A program made the position numbers and the translations under genes. Of a stretch of DNA of 64,000 nt, positions 52,131-59,910 are shown piece after piece (position 1 is the stretch's first letter; every line of letters starts with the position of its first letter). The notes under the pieces were generated by a model. The model was not told where the DNA came from and made no database searches. It saw only the letters and a program-made list of their open reading frames with translations. Source of the DNA: RYN-230 sp963837515 (GTDB taxonomy: Bacteria > Actinomycetota > Actinomycetes > Streptosporangiales > Streptosporangiaceae); the NCBI GenBank assembly GCA_963837515.1, contig CAWINT010000005.1, forward strand, positions 1 through 64,000. The letters run 5' to 3'.

Positions 52131-53518
52131 GAGGCCGGCGTCAGGTAGACGGCGAACGCGTCGTGCGCCGCCTGGAAGGTGAACGGGACCGTGATGGACC
52201 CGCCGGAGGTGCTCATGGGCTGGCTGAAGACCACCTGCGGCGAGCTGAGCGGATACTGGTCGGGAATGCGGTCCACCACGACATTGACGTTGCCGTTGCT
52301 GGCCAGCCAGGGCACCGAGCCCAGCCCGCTGAACGTCACCGAGGCCGAGCCCGTGTAGCCGTTGGAATCACCGACGATGGCCACCGCCCGCTTAGCGGAG
52401 CTGTCCTCGGCCGCGGAAATCGCGGTGGAGCCGACCTGCCCGGAGGTGGCCACCAGCGAACCGGTCAGGTCGGCGTAGTCGCGCATCGCCCACCAGTTAC
52501 CGTTCGGCTGCCACCCGCTGCTGGTCTGGGTGAGGACGCCGGTGAGGTTGGGGGTCAGGCAGCAGACCCAGTTGCCGCGCATCGCGTTGGTGTAGCCGGA
52601 CTGGGCGAAACGGGCGAGGTACCAGGCGGTCACGCCGGCGGTCTGCCGGTCGGCGGGCTGATACTCGTTCGCAGACAGCGGGATGCGCCCGATGCCGTCC
52701 GCCGTCAGGTCGCTGTTGATCGCCTGGGCCACGGTCACCGGGTCGTCCACGTCGCCCTCGTCGTGATTGGTGATCATGTCGGGTAGCGTCCCGGCCGCCT
52801 TGGTGTGCGCCAGCCAGGTCTGCCACTCACCCGCGTTCCGCTGCGGGGTGTAGGCGAAATCGGGGCCGACGATGGTCGCGCCGGGCGCGACGCGGCGGAT
52901 CTCGCGGTAGGCGGTATCCCACATCTGGAAGTACTGGGTGGTGTCCACGCCGGCCTTCCAGAAGATGGAGATGTCCGGCTCGTTCCAGATGTCGTAGGCG
53001 AGCTTGAGCCCCGACGCCTGCAGCGCGCCCACCACCGAGTCGATGAACGTCACCCAGTTGGCGCAGTTCCCGTTGTCACACGGGTACGTGGTGTTCGACG
53101 GCTGCCCGCCGTCCGCACCGTAGATGTCACTCAGCAGCACCTGGTACTGGGCGTGATAGGGCGACTGGGTGAGCCGGCGCGCCTGCGCGAGCACCGTGTT
53201 GATGTCGGTCTGGGTACCGGAACCGAGCTGGTAGCCGTCGCCGATCCACCCGCCGGTCACATGGCCGCCGCCGCGGAACGCGGTGATGCCCAGCGGCTGC
53301 AGGTACTGATCCGGTGGCTGGGTGCCGTCCTGGCTCACCCCGTAGAGGAAACCCTCACCGACACCGGTGGCCGGCCCGGTCACCGAGCCCAGGTTGACGC
53401 TTAACGACTCGGCGGCCTGCGCGCTGGGCGCGGCCGGCAGCGCCAGCAGCCCCAGCGCCGCGGCCAGCGCCGTCCCGGCCGCCGCCCGGAAACGGCCGGG
53501 TCTTCTGCTGATCCTCAT
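51683..53518 (-). CDS. secreted clan-A glycoside hydrolase (GH39-like) with ricin tail
   Basis: A 611-residue exported enzyme. The signal peptide is cleaved after AQA (residue 36). The (beta/alpha)8 barrel shows the acid/base Glu 180 in LAYDIWNEPDISIFW and the likely nucleophile Glu 285 in IPLSANEYQP. LSDIYGADGG and TAYREIRRVAPGATIVGPDFA fit GH39-type or related barrels. A beta-sandwich domain (about 365-465) precedes a Gly-rich linker and the ricin trefoil shared, almost base for base, with the beta-helix protein. GGAGG precedes the ATG. It lies downstream of a LacI gene in the same direction and probably under its control. The linkage attacked is uncertain. Confidence 0.82.
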   Translation of the reverse strand: MRISRRPGRFRAAAGTALAAALGLLALPAAPSAQAAESLSVNLGSVTGPATGVGEGFLYGVSQDGTQPPDQYLQPLGITAFRGGGHVTGGWIGDGYQLGSGTQTDINTVLAQARRLTQSPYHAQYQVLLSDIYGADGGQPSNTTYPCDNGNCANWVTFIDSVVGALQASGLKLAYDIWNEPDISIFWKAGVDTTQYFQMWDTAYREIRRVAPGATIVGPDFAYTPQRNAGEWQTWLAHTKAAGTLPDMITNHDEGDVDDPVTVAQAINSDLTADGIGRIPLSANEYQPADRQTAGVTAWYLARFAQSGYTNAMRGNWVCCLTPNLTGVLTQTSSGWQPNGNWWAMRDYADLTGSLVATSGQVGSTAISAAEDSSAKRAVAIVGDSNGYTGSASVTFSGLGSVPWLASNGNVNVVVDRIPDQYPLSSPQVVFSQPMSTSGGSITVPFTFQAAHDAFAVYLTPASSGGGSFPAGYHRLVIGNDSLCVDVYGNTSASGAAIDQWTCNGQANQQFQFVPTSGGYGELQAQNSGDDVTVSGTVTAAGTPDIVQQPVNGSAASQWLPVAQSDGSWAFRNSASGLCLDVYGAGSNLGQQLDQWPCKNAPATNQDFTAQ

Positions 53519-53943
53519 TGATCCTCCTTCGGTCGTGCGCCACCCTGCTGTGGCTAGCAGGGGTACGCGGGTGTTCCTTCGCCGCCGCCCGTCCGCGGTA
53601 CGGCGGCACAGCCGCTGGCCGGCGGTCTCCGGCAGACGGCAGCTACGGTGATCGACTCCATGAGGTCGCGCGGCCTCGGCAGCCGCCTGGGTGCAGCCCG
53701 CCCGCCGTGGGTGATGGCGGCGCTGCTCGCCGTGCGTACGGGCAACGTTGCACCCATCGCTTCTCCTGTCCGGCGTGGCGCGGGGAGCCTCGCACGAAAA
53801 GGGTCAGCTGGCTGGGCGGTACCGGACGGCGTGCTCACCGGAGGGTCGCGGGCGCCCAGCCAGATTGTCGAACCGATTCTCCGAATCGATTCGAGGCGAT
53901 GTTAGGCCGGCCCCCGGCCCACGTCAACGGAGCGGCCCGCAGG
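53519..53943. other. upstream region of the GH39-like gene
   Basis: A 425-bp spacer. It holds the paired LacI-type sites at 53868-53893 and the GGAGG of the GH39-like gene. Short frames here lack coding character. Confidence 0.5.
53868..53893. promoter_or_regulatory. paired LacI-type operator
   Basis: TCGAACCGATTC (53868-53879) and the perfect palindrome CGAATCGATTCG (53882-53893) lie side by side. The 11-mer CGAACCGATTC recurs before the regulator gene at 55025-55035. Confidence 0.65.
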
Positions 53944-54993
53944 TCAGCCTGCGGCGGCGTGCCCGCCCATGACGGCAGCCGTGCGCTCGCCGCGTGGTGG
54001 CGCCACGCTGCCCCGGTCCTCGAACGGGGGCGAGAGCAGGACGTGCGCCAGCGGCGCCGACGGGCTGGCGAGCACCTGCAACAGGGCCTCCACGGCCTGG
54101 CGGCCCATCTGCTCGGCGGGTACCTCGGCCGAGCTCACCGGCGGGTGTATCGCGGCCGCCACCCGGGAGGAGGCCACGGCCAGGACCGAGACGTCACCGG
54201 GAACCTGGCATCCGCGCTCGCCCAGCGTGAAAATTACCCCGCTGAGGGCCTCCTCGTTGATGGTCAGGATGGCGGTGACCCCGGGCGCGGTGGCGAAGAT
54301 CTGGCCGACGCCCCGCTGCCCGGCGGCCGGGAGGTCGTCGCAGCACAGGCTCGGGCCGGTCAGCCCGAGTTCGGCGCAGGCCGTCCGGAATCCCTGGTGG
54401 GCGCGGATGGCGGGCCCGTAGCCCCGGTCGAACAGTTCCTGCGGACGGTTGATCAGCGCCACCTGGCGGTGCCCGAGCGCATGCAGGCGGCGGGTCCCTT
54501 CGGCGATGAGGCCGGCATAGTCGAGATCGACCCAGGCGTGGGCGTCGGAGCCGGTCCGGCCGATGGTCACGAACGGGAACTTGCTGGCGGCAAGCTTCTG
54601 GGCGCGGTCATCCTGCTCGCCGGTCTCCATGAGCAGGATGCCGTTAACGCGGTGCTCGCCGACCAGCTTGCCGAAGGCGGCTTCCCGGTCCCCGCCGCTG
54701 GGGGACAGCAGGATGTCGTAGTCATGGTCCGCGGCCGCGTCGGCCACGGCACCAACGAAGAACAACTGCTCGGCACTGAGCCGGTGCCGCAGCGGCGGGA
54801 TGACCAGGCCGAGCATGCGCGTCTCGCCATGGCGCAACGACCGGGCCACCGCGCTGGGCCGGTAGCCGACCTCGTCGATCACCCGCAGCACCCGCTGCCG
54901 GGTCGCCTCGGTCACCGGGCGCTTCCCGCTGAGGACGTAGGACACCGTGCTGCGTGAGACCCCCGCCAGGCGGGCCACCTCTCCGATATTCAC
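53944..54993 (-). CDS. LacI-family transcription regulator (GH39-like locus)
   Basis: A 349-residue LacI repressor. The HTH and hinge read IGEVARLAGVSRSTVSYVLSGKRPVTEATRQR and YRPSAVARSLRHGE. The effector domain shows VNGILLMETGEQDDRAQKLA, AWVDLDYAGLIAEGTRRLHALGH and ILTINEEALSGVIFTL. The GTG at 54993 follows GGAGG; the frame is open upstream to 55389 without homology. The Ala/Gly-rich tail is ordinary. The shared 11-mer sites before this gene and before the GH39-like gene suggest autoregulation and control of that enzyme. The inducer is probably an oligosaccharide of the locus. Confidence 0.9.
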   Translation of the reverse strand: MNIGEVARLAGVSRSTVSYVLSGKRPVTEATRQRVLRVIDEVGYRPSAVARSLRHGETRMLGLVIPPLRHRLSAEQLFFVGAVADAAADHDYDILLSPSGGDREAAFGKLVGEHRVNGILLMETGEQDDRAQKLAASKFPFVTIGRTGSDAHAWVDLDYAGLIAEGTRRLHALGHRQVALINRPQELFDRGYGPAIRAHQGFRTACAELGLTGPSLCCDDLPAAGQRGVGQIFATAPGVTAILTINEEALSGVIFTLGERGCQVPGDVSVLAVASSRVAAAIHPPVSSAEVPAEQMGRQAVEALLQVLASPSAPLAHVLLSPPFEDRGSVAPPRGERTAAVMGGHAAAG

Positions 54994-55024
54994 GTGAGCC
55001 TCCAGGCCCGGGCGGGGTGCGGCG

Positions 55025-55035
55025 CGAACCGATTC
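55025..55035. promoter_or_regulatory. LacI autoregulatory half-site
   Basis: CGAACCGATTC, 31 bp before the regulator start; identical to 53869-53879. Confidence 0.55.
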
Positions 55036-55124
55036 ACGAGCATACGCGGACCGCCGGCCGGGTCGCCCCGGGGCCGGGCCGTCCAGTTCGGCTGCTGTGC
55101 TCGGCGATCGCCGGTGTGGCCCGG

Positions 55125-55739
55125 CTAACGCCATACCGGGGAGGCGACGCGGCTGGCTGGCGTGAGCGTGCTGGCCGCCTGGCGCGCGTGTCTGGGACGG
55201 CCGGGGTATTCGTGGTGCCTGGCCGGCTCTGCCTGGTTTCCGCAGCGGCGGCTGCCACGCACGGTGGCCAGCAACGCCATCATGACGGCTGCGTCCCGGT
55301 CCCACCGCACAACCGGGCGGGAGGTCCAGAAGCTTGCGGTTTGCTGGCACCGGGGGCAGGCCAGCCGGCCGAGGCCATCGATGCGCCACCCAGCGCGGAT
55401 GGCCCGGGCCCGGGCGTCAGCCTCGCCGAGCGCGGCCGGATCGGCGTGGTAGGAGATGCAGGAGGCGATCTCGCACCACATCATTGGCCTGCGTAGCTGG
55501 TCACCGATGGCGGCCCGCTCGGTGGTCGCCGCCCCGGCGCTGGCCTGCCAAGGGGCCCTGGCCTGGGGTGGGACAATGGCCTGGGGGAGGGCGGCCGCCG
55601 GGTCGGCGGGTGCGGCACCAGCTTGCGGCCATCGGCTGCGCTCAACGGCGGGCTCGGCGTAGCCCTCGTCACGCAGTTCCGCGAGCCATTCGTGCATCTG
55701 GGGCAAGCCGACGTCGTCGTGCCAGGTCGTCAGGTCCAT
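55125..55739 (-). CDS. small Cys-containing protein, unknown function
   Basis: A 204-residue protein without a recognised family. Its N-terminus is DLTTWHDDVGLPQMHEWLAELRDEGYAEP, then an Ala/Pro-rich linker. A compact region holds MWCEIASCISYHADPAALGEADARARAIRAGWRIDGLGRLACPRCQQ, in which WCEIASC and CPRC could bind zinc, and the C-terminus is basic. Such a layout recalls short actinomycete proteins with a zinc-ribbon-like fold. The ATG at 55739 follows GGGGAGGG. No membrane helix or signal peptide. Function not assigned. Confidence 0.55.
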   Translation of the reverse strand: MDLTTWHDDVGLPQMHEWLAELRDEGYAEPAVERSRWPQAGAAPADPAAALPQAIVPPQARAPWQASAGAATTERAAIGDQLRRPMMWCEIASCISYHADPAALGEADARARAIRAGWRIDGLGRLACPRCQQTASFWTSRPVVRWDRDAAVMMALLATVRGSRRCGNQAEPARHHEYPGRPRHARQAASTLTPASRVASPVWR

Positions 55740-56185
55740 GCATCCCTCCCCGTGAGCCGCTGGTGAACGGCGTATTTCCACGATCTGGAGCTCGAATCAC
55801 GGATGGATAACTGTCCGGTAAATATTTGGCGCTTTTCTGGGTTGGTGCAGTGTGGCACATGGACATTCCAATTTACGTTTCCGCACAGCGTGTGGACGGC
55901 GTTCTCGCAGGTGGTAAGGCTGTTCTCGGTCGCCCGCGGCGATTTAATCCCCAGCTTTCCCGCGCCAGTGCACAGGTGCGGCGTGGTTTTACACAAGTCA
56001 TCCACAGGCGTGTCCCAAAGGAATCCGCCTGCCGCCCGGTTCGATACGCACAGCGTCGGGTGCTGGTGGCGGACGGTGTCAGGTGTGCAGGCACACACCG
56101 CGGGGCGGGACCATGGGCCCTGGTGGCACGGCCTGGGCCGCCTAACGTCATGGCCTGAAGGCGGCACTCGCCCCGGGGAGGCGGC
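55740..56185. other. AT-richer divergent region
   Basis: A 446-bp spacer before the MerB-like gene, with noticeably lower GC from 55800 to 55960 (for instance TAAATATTTGG and CCAATTTACG). Its AT-rich part may contain promoters or be foreign DNA. No gene or RNA structure could be supported. Confidence 0.4.
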
Positions 56186-56785
56186 ATGGAGAACGCGCTT
56201 CTGGTGCGGCTCGGCCAGGTCGGGCTGCGAGTGCCGGGCGTGCTGTGGCAGCGGATCACGGCGAGGGAGGCACAGCGATCCGGACGCGGGATCGGCTGGA
56301 TGACGCCCGGGCACCACCGGGTCCGCGATTTCGCTGTCACCGAGATCGTCCGGTCCGGGAAGGCGCTGTCGCCCGCGCAGATCGCCAGCGGAACCGGTCT
56401 CAGGATCGACCTGGTGCGGGTGCTTCTCGGTGAGCTGGAGCGAGGGCAGTTGACCGGCCGGGAGCTGGCCGCGGTCATCGACAGCGTATGCGCGCATTGC
56501 TCGCGGCCGATGCAGATCGAGGTCGCCAGCTCGCTCCGCTACCAGGTCACAACCCGTGGCGCGGCCCCGTTGATCAGTGTGCCGCTGGTGAATTTCAAGC
56601 GCCTGAAAGACCCGAGCATCATCCACGCGTTTTGAGAGCGCAGCCTCTTCTTCTGGTCAGAAGAACACGTCAGGGATTACCGGCCGGGCGGCCGGGCGAT
56701 CTATCCGGCTCCCGGCCAGGCCTGCACGCTGACTGACGCCACGCAGTCGGCCATTTTCGGCTTCCCCCGGGAGCCCGGCAGCTGA
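56186..56785 (+). CDS. MerB-like protein with in-frame TGA, candidate selenoprotein
   Basis: Read through the TGA at 56633-56635, this is a 199-residue protein. Residues 45-90 form a helical, winged-HTH-like segment (VRDFAVTEIVRSGKALSPAQIASGTGLRIDLVRVLLGEL) as at the start of alkylmercury-lyase relatives. VCAHCSRPMQIEVA (Cys 102 and 105) is zinc-ribbon-like. LISVPLVNFKRLKDPSIIHAF leads to the TGA as residue 150. The frame then continues ERSLFFWSEEHVRDYR to a normal TGA at 56783. In MerB-type proteins, as I recall them, a Cys precedes this FF-x-SEEHV segment at exactly the TGA position (C159 of the lyase). A hairpin with loop GGTC follows 19 bases later. GGGGAGG precedes the ATG. The CxxD part of classical MerB is not seen, so organomercury lysis is not claimed. 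The alternative is a simple nonsense mutation giving a 149-residue product. Confidence 0.7.
56648..56665 (+). promoter_or_regulatory. candidate bacterial SECIS hairpin
   Basis: TTCTTCT-GGTC-AGAAGAA: a perfect 7-bp stem and a GGUC tetraloop starting 20 nt after the TGA. The E. coli fdhF element, from memory, has a GGUC loop starting 19 nt after its UGA. The stem needs TCA and GAA-GAA codons, which are unusual in this GC-rich DNA. A bulged U as in fdhF is not seen. Confidence 0.6.
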
Positions 56786-56811
56786 GGGCCCCGCCATTGC
56801 GTGCAGATTAT

Positions 56812-57330
56812 CTACTCATGCGTGCTGAGAATTACGATAGGGATCTTCCTGCCCTGGATCCGCCGGGCGTATGCCTCATAACCAGCATAGATGCTCCGGG
56901 CTTGCGCCCAGATAGCTTGCCATTCCTGCCCTTGAGCCTCACGGGCGACCGCTGCGACAGTCTTGGACCGGTAGCCGACCTCGACGGCTGGATCTGCCCG
57001 GATGTTGTAATACCAGCCCGGGGTGCCCTTTTGCCCGAAGCGAGTACCGACGACAGCGAGGTCGTCACCGAAGGGAACGCCCAGCAACGGCGTGGTACGG
57101 CTCCGGCCGGTGCGGGCACCAGTCGTGACAACGGTTATGACCGGGATACCCGCGACCAGACTCGCCAGCGCGACCTGCCCGCGGCTCCGCCGGAGCAGAA
57201 AGCGGTCGAGGTGATGCGCGGACTTCGCGAACAGCCACGCGCCTGGGCGCGACGAAGAAACGTGCCACACCGTCCGTTGCGCCGTGTTCGGCTGTGGAAC
57301 CTCATAAGCAAGCGCTTGCACCAGCCCCAT
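56812..57330 (-). CDS. deazaflavin-dependent nitroreductase-family protein (Ddn/DUF385)
   Basis: A 172-residue split-beta-barrel reductase of the actinobacterial F420-binding Ddn family. FLLRRSRGQVALASLVAGIPVITVVTTGARTGRSRTTPLLGVPFGDDLAVVGTRFGQKGTPGWYYNIRADPAVEV contains the family core, with RTGRSRTTPL as cofactor-phosphate contacts and the conserved PGWYYNIRADP. The tail EGYEAYARRI-type motif is present (YAGYEAYARRIQGRKIPIVIL). Likely roles are hydride transfer from reduced F420 to quinones or enones. It begins 10 bp after the end of the flippase-like frame and is probably co-transcribed with it. Confidence 0.9.
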   Translation of the reverse strand: MGLVQALAYEVPQPNTAQRTVWHVSSSRPGAWLFAKSAHHLDRFLLRRSRGQVALASLVAGIPVITVVTTGARTGRSRTTPLLGVPFGDDLAVVGTRFGQKGTPGWYYNIRADPAVEVGYRSKTVAAVAREAQGQEWQAIWAQARSIYAGYEAYARRIQGRKIPIVILSTHE

Positions 57331-57340
57331 CGTCGGAAGT

Positions 57341-58479
57341 CTAGTGGCCCGGTGTGGGCGGTCCGGCCGGCCGGGCGACCGGCGTGCCGTAGCGGTGGCG
57401 GAACAGCAGGTAGGCGGGCAGCCCGGCGAGGAGGGGAAGCCAGTAGGCGGCGATGCGGTAGGCGAGGGTGGCCAGGATGGCTTGCCCGGGATGAACGCCG
57501 GCCAGGATCAGCAGGCCGCTCAAGCTTGCTTCGATGATGCCAAGCCCACCGGGGGTCACCGGGAACAGCGCGAGGATGCCGGTGGCGGCGTAGGCGAGCA
57601 GCACGAGGGAGGGATGGGGTGGGCGCCGGTGGCGCGCAGCGCGGCCAGGAGGCAGCCGAAGTCGAAGCCGAGGCGGCCACTGGTCAGCAGGACTGCCTGC
57701 CACCATTTTTTCCCCAGTACGGCCCTGATCGTGTCGCGTTCGGTGAGCAGCCGCCTGTCCAGGCCGGTCAGCGGTGGACGGCGGCCGCGGGTGATCCAGT
57801 TTCGCACCGCCTGGACGCCGCGGCCGAAGGCCGCCAACGGCCGCTCGGTGCCCAGGAGGATCGCGCCGAAGATCGCGTACAGGACAAACCCGGCGAGGCC
57901 GAGGAGAGCGGCATGGGCCAGGCCGGGCCTGACCGGCACTCCCGCCAGCATGGCGGGCAGCGCGAAAACCGGCAACGCCAGCAGGCCGCCGATGCCGAGC
58001 AGCGAGAAGGCGGTGAGGCCGCCGACTGCCGTGTCGGTGTCGAACCCCGCGGTGGACAGCATGTTGAATTGCACCGCGGCGCCGACCGCGTCGCCGCCGG
58101 GCAGGCTGTCCGTGACCGCGTTCCCGGCCAGCCCGGCGGTGATGACCGCGAACCAGCCGCTGGTCCGCAGCGCCAGCCGCTGCAGCGCGAAGTTGCAGGT
58201 GAATGAGGCGAGCTCGGCGGCGAGTGCGACGCTGAACCAGATCGGGCTGAGCGAAGACAGGCGCGGCCAGGAACCCAGCACCGCAACGAGGCCCGGCAGC
58301 ACGAGGTAGATGGCCGCGCCGGTCACGGCGACGGCCAAAATCCTCTTGATAACGGTTTGCCGGGTCGGCGGGTGCGCCTGCCCGGCGTTGATGGCGGCGG
58401 CCTTCGCCGCGACGGGAGAGCGCCCTCCGGCGTCGACGGGTCCGCCGCCGGCGCCCTGAGAATGCTGGTGAGCCGTCAC
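57341..58479 (-). pseudogene. LPG-synthase-TM/flippase-like membrane protein, frameshifted
   Basis: A membrane protein of the lysylphosphatidylglycerol synthase TM region/UPF0104 type with about eight helices. Frame 1 runs from GTG 58479 through ILAVAVTGAAIYLVLPGLVAVLGSW, FNMLSTAGFDTDTAVGGLTAFSLLG and FDFGCLLAALRATGAHP. At 57607-57622, a C-rich run, the family sequence jumps frame to HPSLVLLAYAATGILALFPVTPGGLGIIEASLSGLLILAGV and ends near 57341. The PVTPGGLGIIEASL signature is intact in the second frame. A one- or two-base indel therefore splits an otherwise normal protein. Either a sequence error or recent inactivation. Confidence 0.8.
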
Positions 58480-58557
58480 ATGATCTTCAATGCTAGTCCG
58501 GGCAGTACCCGGAAGGACGCGATCGTCCTACCCCCGGCCGGAGGGCCGCTAACTTAA

Positions 58558-58836
58558 CTAGGACGGGCCGTAGCCGGCCTGGCTCAGCATGCGGCGCAGG
58601 TCCATGACCGTCTCGGTGTCGATGTCCTTGCCGGCGGGTGGCTCGAGGAATTCCAGCTCAGCCCCGATCTTGACGGCCACCTTCCCGTCGTGCCGCACCG
58701 TGACCGGGCCAACGGCCTCCAGTAGCGACAGCACCGCACGCCACTCGATGTTATGGCTCACCGGATGCCCGAAGATCTGCCGCAGCGTGTTCCGGTGCCG
58801 GTTGTCCAGGTGCGGTGACCCAGGCGAGGATGTCAT
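58558..58836 (-). CDS. small conserved actinobacterial protein, unknown function
   Basis: A 92-residue soluble protein: HLDNRHRNTLRQIFGHPVSHNIEWRAVLSLLEAVGPVTVRHDGKVAVKIGAELEFLEPPAGKDIDTETVMDLRRMLSQAGYGP. The two halves, helical then beta, recall HicA-like or dsRNA-binding-type small folds, but no catalytic His is obvious. It is found as a stand-alone gene in actinobacteria. GGAGGG precedes the ATG at 58836; the long upstream frame extension is non-homologous. Function unknown. Confidence 0.65.
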   Translation of the reverse strand: MTSSPGSPHLDNRHRNTLRQIFGHPVSHNIEWRAVLSLLEAVGPVTVRHDGKVAVKIGAELEFLEPPAGKDIDTETVMDLRRMLSQAGYGPS

Positions 58837-59070
58837 GGCGTGCCCTCCAGGTTCCCGCCGCGGCCGGGACACCTGGCGCCATCCGGCCGACGCAACATCG
58901 TACCCGGCTGGCGGGGCCCGCCCAGGGGCAAAGGTCCCGCTGATCCTTGCGTCTGACCTCTGGACGGGCGCTTCCCTCGCCGATCCCATGTGGAGGGGGA
59001 GACTGCTGGCCCCTGAGGGAGGTTGCTGTGCCGCCAGGCTCATCAGGAGGTAACGCGACGGGGAGAAGAA

Positions 59071-59484
59071 ATGGCTGAGAAAAAGCAGATGGTCGTCTAT
59101 GCGGCGTCGTATGGAAGTGCCGAAGCGGCGCTGGCGGACCTGGACGCTATCGAGCGGCTGCACAAGGACAAGATGATCGGCCGGTACGACGCGGCCGTCA
59201 TCGATAAGGAGAACGGCAAGCCTCACGTCATGAAGCGGATGGATCGCCCGCACGTCCGTGTCATCCCCGAGTGGTTTGGCGGCGGCACCCTGCCGCGCAA
59301 GGAGCTGCACGAGGCGGCTGAGCAGCTCACCGCGGCCCAGGCCGGGCTGCTCGCGGTTGGTGAGCCGACCATCGAAAAGGCGGTCGATGAGGCGCTTACC
59401 AAGGCCGTCAAAGTCGTGAAGCGAACGGTGGCGGCCACCACCGATGAACTGGCCAGCGAGCTGCAGGAAGCGCTCAAGGGCTGA
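59071..59484 (+). CDS. DUF1269-family protein
   Basis: A 137-residue protein of the DUF1269 type. VVYAASYGSAEAALADLDAIERLHKDKMIGRYDAAVIDKENGKPHVMKRMDRP is the family start. The Gly-rich membrane-facing helix seen in many members is replaced here by WFGGGTLPRKELHEAAEQLTAAQAGLLAVGEPTIEKAVDEALTKA. Members are found among actinobacterial stress and dormancy genes, with unknown activity. GGGGAGAAG precedes the ATG at 59071. It is followed by a broken BON-domain gene. Confidence 0.8.
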   Translation: MAEKKQMVVYAASYGSAEAALADLDAIERLHKDKMIGRYDAAVIDKENGKPHVMKRMDRPHVRVIPEWFGGGTLPRKELHEAAEQLTAAQAGLLAVGEPTIEKAVDEALTKAVKVVKRTVAATTDELASELQEALKG

Positions 59485-59532
59485 CCCAGCCGCAAGCTCG
59501 ATCTCATTCGCTCCAGGAAAGGGTTCAGGACG

Positions 59533-59743
59533 ATGGGCAGGAACAAGGACGTCCGTGCGGCGGTCGAAGCGGAGCTGGGCTTCGATCCGTTGATCGACTC
59601 CGCGGACATCAAGGTCATGAATATCGGTGGGCATATTAATCTCACCGGCACGGTGCCGAGCTACGCACCACTTCCAGGTTGTTGTCCACGGTGAGCACCC
59701 CGTCAACCCGTCGGGCGGCGGCCGCCGCCTCCAGGTACTGGGG
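59533..59743 (+). pseudogene. BON-domain protein broken by a local inversion
   Basis: From ATG 59533 the frame reads GRNKDVRAAVEAELGFDPLIDSADIKVMNIGGHINLTGTVPSY, the first half of a BON domain, to 59664. It then turns into nonsense, with a stop at 59692. The missing second half, PQYLEAAAAARRVDGVLTVDNNLEVV, is encoded on the opposite strand at 59665-59743, directly adjacent. So an approximately 79-bp segment is inverted in place, and the remainder of the usual multi-BON protein is absent. Probably non-functional. Confidence 0.75.
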
Positions 59744-59910
59744 GGGCTGAGCGGATGCGGGTGGCCGGAAATCCCTGGGTGGGCCGGAAATCCTGGGTGA
59801 CCTCGGATGAGGTGCGGCCAGAGGTCCCGGCGCCGTGGGGACATCGCCTCTTACCCCGGCCGCGGCCGGGGTACGGGGTAGGCAGGTAGCGGAGCTGGAG
59901 GTGAGTTCCG

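Noticed and set aside
56186..56635. Treating the MerB-like gene as a complete 149-residue protein
   Set aside because: Coherent homologous sequence continues in frame for 49 codons after the TGA, so the short reading leaves the most conserved segment unexplained.
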